A stretch of 64,000 nucleotides of DNA from Bimuria novae-zelandiae CBS 107.79 (lineage: Eukaryota > Ascomycota > Dothideomycetes > Pleosporales > Didymosphaeriaceae). Position numbers and translations under genes: made by a program. Each line of letters begins with the position of its first letter. Position 1 is the first letter of the stretch. Below, one piece after another: positions 34,013 through 44,397 of this stretch. The stretch lies in the NCBI GenBank assembly GCA_010015655.1, contig ML976662.1, forward strand, positions 1,176,818 to 1,240,817, read 5' to 3'. Under the pieces are notes generated by a model that did not search any database, was not told the DNA's origin, and saw nothing but the letters and a program-made list of their open reading frames with translations.

Positions 34013-34154
34013 TGTCGTCACACAGTCATGTGACCCTGCTGATCTAGAATCTTCTAGATACTCCACTTTATGTATATAACCACTCTGACTTTACTAGATA
34101 GCAATCAACCCAGTTCGCCTCCTGCTGTGGTACGCACACAGTTATGAGCCCGGA
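34013..34154 (+). repeat. Relict LTR (about 128 bp) plus primer-binding site
   Basis: TGTCGTCACACAG... to ...ACGCACACA (34013-34140), followed at once by GTTATGAGCCCGGAATC. The latter is the same primer-site sequence that follows the 5' LTR of the gag-only Copia at 37428. The rest of this element is not recognisable; a piggyBac-like copy begins about 130 bases downstream. Confidence 0.5.
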
Positions 34155-34286
34155 ATCGCTAAGACCCTGCGCAAGCACTCAAGTGGCGGATCAGCACTTG
34201 GGTGGGGTACCACAAGCGAGCAGGTGCACACCACAGAAATAGCCAAGAGCACTGCGCAAGACAGCGAGAGAGCTAAGAGCCAGATG

Positions 34287-36578
34287 CTATCCCTCGCACT
34301 GGCAACCCCGTCCGCTCACGGACCACCTTTTGTAGGCCAATCGGATGGTAGCTCCGATTCTGCATGAACACCAAGGTGGATGAGATTTGTACGTAGATTT
34401 GTATAGAGACTTCATTTTTGACGGTCTTAGTATAGAACTACTTAATACTTGAGCTTGCAGTGGTGTCTACCTGGGAGATTGTTCGGGCGCGTCGTATGTG
34501 CTCCTGCCAGCACTCAGGGCTGACTTCTGGCCTACACAAAGGCAGTCGGCAGAGCGAGCAGCCATAAGTAGTACGCGCAGGACGCTGGCGCCCTTGACGA
34601 TTGCCAGAGGTCTCTGTAAGAGCCGTACGAGGTGTCTTGCCGTGCTTAAAGTTGTGTTTTGTACGCCCATTTTCAGCACAAGCTACACAAGCTTTGGCTT
34701 CTCTAAACAGTCTTATTAACTTGTGAGAGCTCTCGTTGCTGCTAGCGTTGATAAATACGTCCTTAAGTCTCTAACGTTTGATAGATCCTGCGTAAGGATG
34801 GCTACCGCGCTTAAGAAGCTACTCTATAAGCCTGTATAGAAACTTTTTATAGCCTCTACGTTAAGCCTCTCTATCTAACAAGTAGGAGAAGAGCCTATAG
34901 CAATTATTAAGCGTTAGATCTAGTAGAAAATAGAGTAGCAGGCGCCAGGTCTGTCTCTTAACTTACTATATAGAGTAGTAACTTTTAACCTAGTTAAAGC
35001 GATCTACCTTACTCTTATAGTAATTATACTTGTCTATAAACTAAGGGATCCTAAGCAGTTTAATAAAGTCGTTGCTAAAGACCTTATCTAGTAATTTCTT
35101 ATTATTCTAGTTTATTCTTGACCTTCTACGGTGCCTAAGGATAACCTAAGTAGCTAGTAGCAACTCTCGTAAGCAACATCTTAGTATAGGGTTAAGGGTA
35201 GGAACCTACGCTTAGCAATAGTAGAGGTAAAGAGGACAACTTAATTATCTCTCTATGCTACCTATAAAACTTCCTTAGTCTTTAAAAGGTCCTAGTATAT
35301 CTCTCCCTACTCTAACTTGGCTATAAACTGCGTCTTAAGCTATATAAGCTTCTAGCTAAAGCTCTCCTTTGTTAACTTCTAGCGTGCGCGCGTCCGAACA
35401 GCGGCATCCTCTGCCTCTAACTCTATAACTACTGTCTCCTCGTACGCCTCTTTAGTCCTTGTTTTTGTCGTTCTGACTATGCCTGCGCAGCCTACACCAT
35501 GCTGCCGGAGGTACTCCAGCATAGGTATAGTGTTGAAGAGGTTATTATCCTACACAGAGTGTAGGCCCGGCGGAAAGAGACGGCGACCGTGAGCGTTAAC
35601 GGCAAGGACGAGAGAGATAGGTACAGACTCTATAGGCGTAAAAGCTAGAGTAGTAGCATTAGTAGGAAGCTCTAGTAGGTTAACAGGACCTTTGCCTATG
35701 CCTTTAGCATAAAATAACTAGTTTAGTATTACTTTATTATTAGCTAAGCACTAGATCTTGTAGCCCTTAAGCGTAAGCTTTATTTTAATTATAACACTCT
35801 CTGTCGCACGTCCTGTAAACCTAGCAATTACCTTATTAACGTAGAGGTGTTAGCTAGCTCTTTAGTACTTTAAGCACTGCTCTTAAATAAGCTTACTAAG
35901 ATCCTAGACGCGTCTAAAGGGAGACTTGAAGCTCTAATCTACCTTTGTATAGTATATATATTGATCTAGCTGCTGCTAATGTTTAAGCGCTATATGTTAA
36001 TTAATTGGGTAATAGGGTGCGTTCTTGTGGAGTCGCGTCTAGTACTCCTCCAGCGAGGGCTCGACGTGAAGGCCCATATATACGATAATTGCGAAGTACG
36101 TATATAGCTTAGATGGTGATGTAGGCTTCCAGCTACGCGTTGAGGGTAGCTGCGGCCCGTACCGGAGCGCAAAGGCATGCTGATTTGTATAGTGTGCGAT
36201 TCGGTCAAGGACGTTAATATTAAAGAATAGATTAAACAGGTTAATAGGTGAGCCTTTATTTACTCCTTTAGGTAATAGAGGACTCCCTATTACGTGCGGG
36301 TTGTCAATTCTGAGAGGTCTCTAGTCAAGTGGCGGATCTCGCGGCAGATCGGGCAAAACACCAGCCTTTTTCGTGTACTTGGTGTATTTGACGAAGTCAG
36401 GATCGTTACTAGGCTGAGAGGCAGCTTTTGGCATGTTTGCATGTGCAGGAGCTTCCAAAAAAGGCGTGTTTTAGCTAGTAAACATTACAATACAGATCTG
36501 GTGTTTGCAGGCGCTATCACTTGATTGGCTGTTCAAAGGTGGCCCGTGAGCGGGCGGCTTTGCCAGTGCGAGGGATAG
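34287..36578 (-). mobile_element. piggyBac-like DNA element 2 (2.3 kb), reverse strand
   Basis: Inverted ends CTATCCCTCGCACTGGCAA at 34287 and the reverse complement ending at 36578. The inner part of the ends (GCTCACGG-CCACCTTT-, GCCAATC) also matches element 1 at 26113. It is the same family in the opposite orientation and of nearly equal length. The interior is AT-converted, but the outer 300 bp on the right (36290-36578) are nearly normal. Confidence 0.78.
34700..36440 (-). pseudogene. piggyBac-like transposase remnant, copy 2
   Basis: On the minus strand a start-like MPKAASQPSNDPDFVKYTKY near 36435 leads into FNLFFNINVLDRIAHYTNQHA near 36240 (shared with copy 1), then IVYMGLHVEPSLEEYWTRLH near 36060, and ESVPISLVLAVNAHGRRLFP near 35600, again shared with copy 1. 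Many TAG/TAA stops interrupt it. The N-terminal part is better preserved than in copy 1, so the two copies together would let someone infer the original domain order. Confidence 0.75.
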
Positions 36579-37235
36579 GGCCACAGATATGAGAGTGAGC
36601 GAGAGAGACTGGAGCAGAATATATAGGGCATGCTGGACTACGGGCGACATGTATACCAAACCTTGAAAAGCTTACAGCTCTCCGTTCCTATCACTGCGAT
36701 CTGGGGGGGTGTGTAACCTTAAATGATATTCTACTCATGAGGAGCAGAAGGTTAGCCTTTTGCTCCGCGACACTATCGTTTGGCAAAACCCGAATTGGTA
36801 CTTTGATTGCCCGGACCCGGATATAGTCTAGCCGTATAACTATCGCGATATGCGCTGCGAGTTTGGGGGCACGCCAGAGGCGCGCACGTTGGCGGCGTCT
36901 GGAGCGGAGGCGTTCACTTGCCTACCTGGGGGCACGTCGGGGTCGGGACCACCACTCGATGAGGTCCAAATCAGTAATCAGGCCGCATTGGTGGATAAAG
37001 AGTGTGACGCCCCTGGTATGCCAGAGTATCTGTAATAGGACAAGGGAGGTGAGCGGGCTTCTCCGGCAGATGCGTTGATCTGGCGAGCATGCTCTACCCT
37101 TAACATCGTTCTAATTGAGTCATGAATCTGTTTTATACTGCGGCGAGTGTTACGCATGTGGATGATATGTGCAAAAAGGTAGTGCAAAGCACTAGATTTA
37201 AAAAGGGTAAGAGTGTTATGTATATGCATACTATG
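36579..37235. other. Spacer between two mobile elements
   Basis: Mixed composition; two overlapping short frames at 36850-37078 have no recognisable content. It may be host DNA or part of an older element. Confidence 0.4.
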
Positions 37236-37237
37236 TG

Positions 37238-37427
37238 TGTCACGGTTTGGAGTCTCCCTTTCCCCACTTGCAGTGGCGCCTCACCTGTGTTGAGATGCGA
37301 CTACCCATCCTACACTAGCGCTGTTTACAGCCACTCATGTATACCTACTGTTCGTAGCTTTACCTAATACAATAATAAGTATAATTCTTAATTTCTTCCT
37401 TATGCGTATAGATTACTAGCTCTCACA
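37238..37427 (+). repeat. 5' LTR of gag-only Copia
   Basis: TGTCACGGTTTGGAGTCTCC to TAGCTCTCACA. It differs from the 3' copy mainly by transitions. Confidence 0.87.
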
Positions 37428-37441
37428 GTTATGAGCCCGGA
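37428..37441 (+). other. Primer-binding site of gag-only Copia
   Basis: GTTATGAGCCCGGA is complementary to the anticodon arm of initiator-Met tRNA (GGGCTCATAAC), the half-tRNA primer known for Copia elements. Confidence 0.75.
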
Positions 37442-37465
37442 TGCATCTTTGCTGTACCCGTTGTA

Positions 37466-37610
37466 CAATTACTAGGCCCCTTATAGCGCACGATTACTAG
37501 GCCCCTTATAGCTATATAATTACCGCGCCCCTTATAGCGCATAATTACCACGCCCCTTATAGCGCACGATTACCGCGTCCCTTATAGCGCACGATTATTG
37601 CGTCTGCCCT
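37466..37610 (+). repeat. 25-bp minisatellite, about six units
   Basis: Units such as CGATTACTAGGCCCCTTATA recur every 25 bases between the primer site and the gag-like region. Differences among units are mostly transitions. Confidence 0.9.
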
Positions 37611-37619
37611 ACGCACACG

Positions 37620-38480
37620 ATGGCTACAAAACTAGTAATAACCTAAGTTACTATTATCCTTAATAAACTAGATAACTAGTTTAACTAGATCTTCCTCCGT
37701 AAAGACTTCGCCAAGGATCACAAGATCTAGCTATACGTTAATCTAGATACACCAAAGGAGAGTATACCTAACCTAGAGGCTGCTAATCCTAAGCCTTAGC
37801 TCACTAACTATAAGGCTAGAGCCTCCAAGCTCTCTAACCTATCCCCTAAGGATCGTGAGTCCTACTAATAGGAGGTTAACTAATAGAGACTCGAAGAGAT
37901 CACGCAACAGAAATAAAAGAGAGCGCTAGTATAGCTAAATACTAAGATTACTAGGTCTATCGCTACGCGTTATCTCTACCTAATTTAGGACCTACCTACT
38001 ATTTACGATTAACTTATCGCTCTTAAGAAGCAGTTCTATCCGTCTATAGCTAATTAGAATCGCGACTTAATAGTAAGATACACTAATCTAAAGACTGCTC
38101 CACGCAATCCAAAGAAACTCGACAAATAGATAGCTAACTAGGTACACATTACTTCCTAATGCTAATCAATTAACCTGCTAGAAACGACTGGATACAGGCC
38201 TCAGGAGGATTTCTTGATTGCCTGCCAAGCTCATCACCCAAACTACGCTGCTACCTGCCTTGATCAGGTATACGAACATGAGATGAACGGTACCAATCCA
38301 CCCAGCCTACCTACCTACGTCGAAAAGATGACAAAGTACACTCGCCGCGCTGCCTCGACTGCCGAAGTGGGTACCCTATCTACCTCCGTTGCTGAGCTTG
38401 GAATTGCGAAACCTTGCATTTGTGGGCTATCACATGCTCTGCACGATTGCTACATACTTAATCTAAATTATTTAAGTTAA
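37620..38480 (+). pseudogene. Copia gag remnant with zinc knuckle
   Basis: The frame begins MATKLVIT at 37620 and continues with stops through IFLRKDFAKDHKI and VNLDTPKESIPNLEAANPK, a gag-like N-terminal half also seen in Copia 1 (FLRKR). The last third, 38214-38480, is open for 88 codons and includes a CxCxxxHxxxxC knuckle (PCICGLSHALHDCYIL), as in Copia gag. The first two thirds are RIP-mutated, the last third hardly at all. Confidence 0.75.
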
Positions 38481-38702
38481 CTAAAAGACTAAACGCTACT
38501 ACCTATTAGAGTTCGCAAGGTTAAATAAGCTCGAAAGGACCTAAAGGTCGCAAAGCGTATTAATAACGCCTTAAAAAGTTCTTATTAAACTATTTAGATA
38601 AATAATAGCCTACTACCCTATAGCTAGACGTCGCTTGTAATTAATCTTATAGATAAGGGTTAGTCATCACTAACTCGCTAACTTAGTGACAATTAGGGGG
38701 TG

Positions 38703-38892
38703 TATCACAGTTTAGAGTCTCCCTTTCCCCACTTGCAGTGGCGCCTCACCTGTGTTAAGATGCGACTACCCATCCTACACTAGCGCTGTTTACAGCCACT
38801 TATGTATACCTACTGTTCGTAGCTTCACCCAATACAACAACAAGTACAATTCTCAATTTCTTCCTTATGCGTATGGATCACTAGCTCTCACA
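38703..38892 (+). repeat. 3' LTR of gag-only Copia
   Basis: TATCACAGTTTAGAGTCTCC to TAGCTCTCACA, followed by ATGTG. Confidence 0.87.
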
Positions 38893-39185
38893 ATGTGACT
38901 CATAAGATGGTGAACCTTCAGTGTATGACTCAATCACGCCGTCACTCTACCTCGCTCTAAGAAAGCGCGACTCCTTAACCCAAAAAGCCAGCACAGCGCA
39001 ATCTACTCTTGCTCAAAGTCTCCCTACTAACTAAGAATGTCTTTCTTCGAACATCGAGATAGTGCGGTACATTGATGACTTAGTTTGTCCCCGATTCCTC
39101 AACCATTTTAGCGACGCCATCGCCCCCAGACGCGCCTTCCGTGCTTCATCGCCTTTTCCAGAACACTGCTCCCCAACCCTCTAAA

Positions 39186-41044
39186 TCACGAAAGCCCCGA
39201 TGCCGGTCTTTTCACATTCGGCTTCCCAGACGGCGACACCTTCTTCGTCCACGCATTCTCATCCGTGGACGTAAGTACGCTGACCCGCGTTTCCAGCGTG
39301 GACGGCGGCACACTGGACACCGTACCATTGCTCCGCGCCGCATCCGTAATGTAACGGAGCTTCAGCCCAGGCGGCGGCCTTTGCAGCCCAGGCGCAGGTT
39401 TATGAATGTACGGGGCCGGTGAAGATAAATGCGGACCAGCATCCCGTGTGGGAGTAGAAGCGCTGCTAGAAGTCTTCCTGGACCTAGTCCGCGTCCGCGT
39501 CCGCGTCTTTGTTCGATTTTTCTTTCGGTGCGCAGACGTAGACGTCGGTGATGCGCGGCTGGTTTTGGTAGACTTCCTCTTACGCTCGTGTCGGGGGAAG
39601 AGGCCTGTGGCTGTTTGATGGGTCACTTGCGCCACGAATGTCGCTTCTTCTTCTGATGTTGTCGCTGCCGTTGGAGACGCTTCGACAGCTCGTGGACGGA
39701 CGAGACCTCCTGCGATCTTATGGAAGTTACCGGGGTTCAACAGCGGTACAATATGAACAATAGATATGACTCTGGACGTGGACGAGCTGGTTGGAGCTGG
39801 CGTAGCCGTTGAGGTAGTGCTGTTGGTACCTATGGTAACAGTTGTTGACGATGAAGTATCTCCAGGCTGATTGAAGCCGAGAGCAGCGGCGGGCCGATGC
39901 ATCCAAGCACCGAGTCCACCTCCGTTGATCGGGGAAATGTCGGTAGGAAGTGCAGCAGTGGATGTGCGTAACATATTGGATGGCGAACCAGAGGATTTCG
40001 CAGGCGGAGGCCGAGCTCCACGCTTCCAAGGCCATCTCCAGTTCCAGGGGAGCAATCGTTCTGCTGGCCGTTTCGCTGTTGCTATTCCACCCATAGGCTC
40101 CTTCGGGGGGTCGGAATCATCAGGCCTTGATAACCGATCAGCTGGGAACTTTGTGAAAGCAGGTCTCACTTACTGTCTCGCTTGTAACGATGAAGCCATC
40201 TCATTATCCGAAGCAGTATCGAGCTCCGAGATTGGGCTTCGTATCACCAAGTTCTTCGCAGGACGTTTTACCCCAGCTCTTGTCTGTTCCGGACGTGCTA
40301 CAGTGGTGATGCTCGTCTGTGATAATCCTTCACTGGCTATTGTAATGGATGTGGTGAGACCAGTTGCGTCCGGTGTTAGTACAGGTGAAGGGGTTTCGAC
40401 GCTATACCACGTCAAATTCATTCGACACAGGCAGGTCACGAGAGACGCGAACTTACACCAATTCATCCGGAGAGACTGCGCTGGTAGAGGTGATCAAAGT
40501 GATAGTCGAAACGATACCACTAGTAGCACCATCTTCACCCACAGTCTCTTCTCTCTTCCACAAGTGTCCAGCCAGCTGCTTGACTTGCGGCGTATCACCT
40601 GCAAGGTTCCCATAATCACCCCAATCGTTTACATCCAAATCGTCATCGTCATCGTCTGTAGAGAGATGGGGTACAGGGTGTTTAGAGTGTCCACTGTGCA
40701 AGCGGTTGATGACGGTAAAGAACCCTCTACCTGCAGTTTTATGGCCGAATGGAGGCCGGGTGGAGTCGCCACTGACTGTCGAGGAAGTCGTGATCCTGTG
40801 TACTCGTGAGCGTGTTATCCAAACAATCGTAAAATCGAGACTACACGCACGGAGCTGATGCCGATGAGTTTCCCGCCGTTGGAGTGGGCAAGTACCACCC
40901 AGTGCCTTGAGGGAAGCTTGTTGCCCGCTCAAGACCATCGTCCGGATCGAGGTGCTGAGGAGCCCCGTCCACCATTTGAACAGCCTTGTAGCAGCCAAGA
41001 AACATGATAGCGACCGTGAGGGCGGAGATAGAAATGAACAACAT
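39186..41044 (-). CDS. Secreted or membrane-anchored Ser/Thr/Pro-rich protein with basic tail
   Basis: Four exons, 41044-40851, 40795-40457, 40401-40174 and 40125-39186, joined over introns of 55, 55 and 48 nt (donors GTGCGT, GTAAGT, GTAAGT), give 566 aa with all phases closing. The first about 20 residues (MLFISISALTVAIMFLGCYK) are a signal peptide or anchor. The rest is low complexity: an Asp run (TDDDDDDLDVNDW), Ser/Thr-rich stretches, a Trp patch (LLPWNWRWPWKRG) and a C-terminal Lys/Arg/Thr run (KKNRTKTRTRTRTRSRK). No enzyme domain is recognisable. It could be a cell-wall or extracellular matrix protein, or a disordered secreted protein. The antisense frames here are probably chance products of the biased composition. 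Confidence 0.65.
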
Positions 41045-42177
41045 AGTTCAAGGAATGGACGAGGCTCAAGCCCTCTGCGTTCGAAACAATCCCGTATGCA
41101 TCCAGAAAAGAACTCGCTCGATTTTCATAACCTTATATATACCATCACAAAACGTCATGTAGAGCCAGATACCGAATTAACGGTACACAGCCCATCACCC
41201 TCATTCCCACCCGCCCGGAGCCACTCCCGGAGATTCCACCGCACCTTGAGCCCTCCCCCCCTCCCCCCTCCTACAACCTATCAACGCAAACCCACCCCTG
41301 CTGAAACTCCGCCTCGTCACGCACCAATCATCCATCTTACTCTCGCAGCGTCGAAGACAGTCATCACGCACCATCAGCAACCACACAAACGCATATACCC
41401 AACTCCATTCCGAGCTCCATTCCCACCAGCATTTTCCCTTGCAAAAAATCACCCTGCAAGGCTTAGCGCACACCTACGCTCTGGCTCCCCGTTGCTTATA
41501 TATTCCCATGTCGAGTCCGGAGCGCTCGCGGGGGCTAGAAGTAGGAGTTTGAGCCAATGGGAGGGAGGGGGCGGAAAACCTCCGCCGTGGAGTACCGAAA
41601 GCGCCACTGCACACTCCGTGCGAGAGTAATTCTCCGACTGGGCAGAGTGCTGCGGCGCAGGCCAATGCGAGGGGACGTGATCGGAAACATGGTTATGTCA
41701 GTGGAGGTTTGCTGTGTAAGGGAGGCTTTTGATGCGTTTCAGCCAGGCGTTAGTAACGTCGCTTGGCGAGGACGCTCACGGGTGCAGATAAGCGATACAC
41801 TATAGTTGCGAGAGGTGTGGTTGCTGTTAGGATTTCGAGCTCATTTCCGCCGAAGACATGTGGACGAACGGTGGGTCGGGGACCGCGAGGAAGCGACGTC
41901 CGAGGGTGAACCTTATATGTGATAATAAGACCGTAGGCCTATATGGCCATGTAAGAGTGTCACTCGATTGTGGAAGCGATTCTAATTTTGCGACCCGCCC
42001 AAGCATTCTTGTCTGAGAACCCTGTTTCTCGACTCTGTGCTGCTTAGCAGTTCATCTGTCGAGGCGGTCCTTCTCCCACTAGATATCCCACACATCCCGA
42101 ACCTGCAAGCCGTGGCCTGGAAAAGTTGCGAAGCAACCCAAGATTCATCCTTCCCCCTCCCTTCCTCCACCCAACCA
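41045..42177. other. Intergenic between divergent genes
   Basis: Holds the presumed promoters of the leftward Ser/Thr-rich gene and of the rightward pepsin-fold gene. Pyrimidine-rich near 41200-41290. An upstream exon with a signal peptide for the rightward gene might lie here; I could not identify one. Confidence 0.45.
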
Positions 42178-44277
42178 TGTCATTCACCACTCCACCCCCG
42201 CCCCTCGCCTTCTCCCCGTCTCAAGAATTCATCGGCGCCGACGGCCAATGGAGCGCCTTCGTCATCCGCGTCGGCACGCCCGCCCAAAACTTCCGGGTCC
42301 TCCCATCCTCAAAATCTTCAGAAATCTACGTGCCCATCGTAGACGGGTGCGCCCCCTCGCGCGTAAACTTTACCGACTGCGGCCCGCAGCGAGGCGCGTA
42401 CGACTTTATGGGCCGCCAGAGTAGCGGGTTTTTGGTAAATGCGACGGAGTCGTGGCGACAGATTGGGCTGTATGAGATGGATGTGCGNNNNNNNNNNNNN
42501 NNNNNNNNNNNNNNNNNNNNNNNNNNNNNNNNNNNNNNNNNNNNNNNNNNNNNNNNNNNNNNNNNNNNNNNNNNNNNTGAAAGGGTGAAATGGGATGGAT
42601 GCTGAGAAACTCTGCAGCAAGACTAGTTGTGGGAGAGTGGAACGATGGCTGACATCTCGTGCTCCACAGTCCAGATCTAAACTTCACCGCAAACGCCCTG
42701 TATGGGCTCGACACCGTGGGTCTCATGCTGCAGAACAGCGGCGGACCGGTACTGTCCAACCAGGTGCGTTCCTCATCTTCACCTTCTCTTCCTCGCGGTC
42801 TTCCCCTACCCCAACCATCCGTCCACCTCCACCCACCCCCTTCCCACTCTCTCAATACTAACTCTCCCAGGTCATCGCCGCCGTCGCCAACCCCACCCTC
42901 TGGACCGGCATGCTCGGCCTCGGCGCCAAACCCGCAAACTTCTCCGAATTCGACGCCCCGCAACCCGGCCTCCTCTCCTCGCTGGTCACAGCCCGCAAAA
43001 TCCCCAGTCGCTCCTACGGCTACACAGCAGGCGCCTACTACCGACGACCGCAAGCGCTGGCCAGCCTCACGCTGGGTGGCTACGACCAGTCGAAGTTCGA
43101 GGATAACAACGTCACCTTCGGTTTCGATCCCAACGACGACAAGCCCACGAGTTTGTATGTGCAAAGTATGGTGGCGCAGAATGCTTTCAACGGGTCGACG
43201 AATTTGCTGGATTTGGCGCACCAGCCGGTGTACGTGACGATTGATTATACGGTGCCGCATCTGTGGTTGCCGGAGAGTGTGTGCGATCGTAAGCCCATCC
43301 CCATGACACCTTTTTGCACCCGCCGTCTCATGCTGATTTCCATCGGGATGTATATAGTCTTCGCTTCCGCCTTCCACCTCACCTACGACAACACAACCGA
43401 GCTCTACCTCGTCAACGCCACTGTGCACGAAAAGCTGCAGACGCTCAACCCCAGAGTCACCATCGGCTTCGGGAAGACAGCGGACCCCGCGGGAAGAGTA
43501 AACATCGTGCTGCCGTACGCCGCCTTCGATCTGACCGCCACGTACCCCATCTACCCCACACCCACGAAGTACTTTCCGATCCGGCGCGCGCAGAACGAGT
43601 CCATGTACACGCTAGGGCGGACGTTCCTGCAGGAAGCGTATCTGAAAGTGGACTATGAGCGGGGCAATTTCAGCGTGCACCAGGCGCTCTTTCCAGATAC
43701 GAATGCGAAGCAGCAGATCGTGGCGGTGCTAACCCCGGCGAGCGAGGCGCAGACGACGACGGAGAAAGGCGAGCAAGGTGCAGGGAAACACGGACTGAGT
43801 ACAGGCGCGATAGTGGGGATCGTGGTCGGCGACATTGCGGCCGTTGTGCTCCTCGTTGTGCTCGCGCTATGGCTCTTCGGTGTGCGGCGTCAGAGGGAGC
43901 CTCTTAAGCCTGAAGAACCAGTCGTCGAAAAAGTCGTGCGGGTAGACGGCTGCGAATTACAGGACGACGTGCGCCACGAAAAAGACGGGCCTGCCGTGTT
44001 CGAGGCCGACGGGAACGGGCTCGTGGAGCTGCACTATCAAGGCCTCAGGCTGAATGTTAACGTGGATAGGAGCTATGAGTTGAGTGGGTACGGTTCGACG
44101 CCGGTGCGGATCACGATCTCGCCGTCGGAGACACACAGTCCTGCAAGAGGGGCGGCGGCGGCGAGGAGTCCCAAGAGTCCGTCTGACGCTAGGAACATCG
44201 TTTTTGGGGATATGAAGGGCGAGGTGCCGGATGCGAGGAGGTTCTCTTTCAGCAGCCAGACGTCTACGTGGATCTGA
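42178..44277 (+). CDS. Pepsin-fold (A1-like) membrane-anchored protein lacking visible catalytic Asp
   Basis: Model: 42178 to about 42487 (then an assembly gap), 42670-42763, 42871-43288 and 43358-44277. The last two introns are 107 and 69 nt; the 69-nt intron is a multiple of three without a stop, so read-through is possible. The fold is recognisable: GQWSAFVIRVGTPAQNFRVLP at the N-terminus, YGLDTVGLMLQNSGGP, MLGLGAKPANFSEF, SLTLGGYDQSKF, LGRTFLQEAYLKVDYERGNF. Where pepsins have DTGSS, it reads LPSSKSSEIYVP; where the second DTG/DSG belongs, it reads DYTVPHLWLP. After residue about 400 come a Ser/Thr stalk, one membrane helix (AIVGIVVGDIAAVVLLVVLALWLFG) and a 130-residue cytosolic tail. No signal peptide is visible in the modelled N-terminus, so an upstream exon may be missing. 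Confidence 0.8.
42488..42577. other. Assembly gap (90 N)
   Basis: A run of 90 undetermined bases lies inside the pepsin-fold gene, hiding a splice donor. Its true length is unknown. Confidence 1.
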
Positions 44278-44397
44278 GGCAGTTCAATTCTCAGGTTTAC
44301 TGGCTCAAAGACTGTTCCGTACGACGATCGGAACATCGGCGTGAGTGCTTCCGAAAAGATGCAGTATTGGTAATTGACTGACAGCTGTCCAGCGCTC

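Larger units (their letters stand above)
37236..38892 (+). mobile_element. Gag-only Copia derivative (1.66 kb, non-autonomous)
   Basis: Direct repeats of about 190 bp (37238-37427 and 38703-38892) flank a 1.27-kb interior. If the LTR starts at 37238, a perfect 5-bp duplication ATGTG flanks the element (37233-37237, 38893-38897); a start 2 bases earlier aligns the LTRs a little longer, so the exact edge is uncertain. A primer site (GTTATGAGCCCGG) follows the first LTR and a purine tract (ATTAGGGGG) precedes the second. The interior has a gag-like region but no protease, integrase or reverse transcriptase, so it must have depended on another Copia for movement. Confidence 0.85.

Noticed and set aside
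37466..37610. Regularly spaced repeats resembling a CRISPR array
   Set aside because: Units are contiguous 25-bp tandem copies with no variable spacers, inside a eukaryotic retroelement.
40364..40809. Plus-strand frames opposite the Ser/Thr-rich secreted protein
   Set aside because: They arise from biased composition; the minus-strand model has a signal peptide and three coherent introns.
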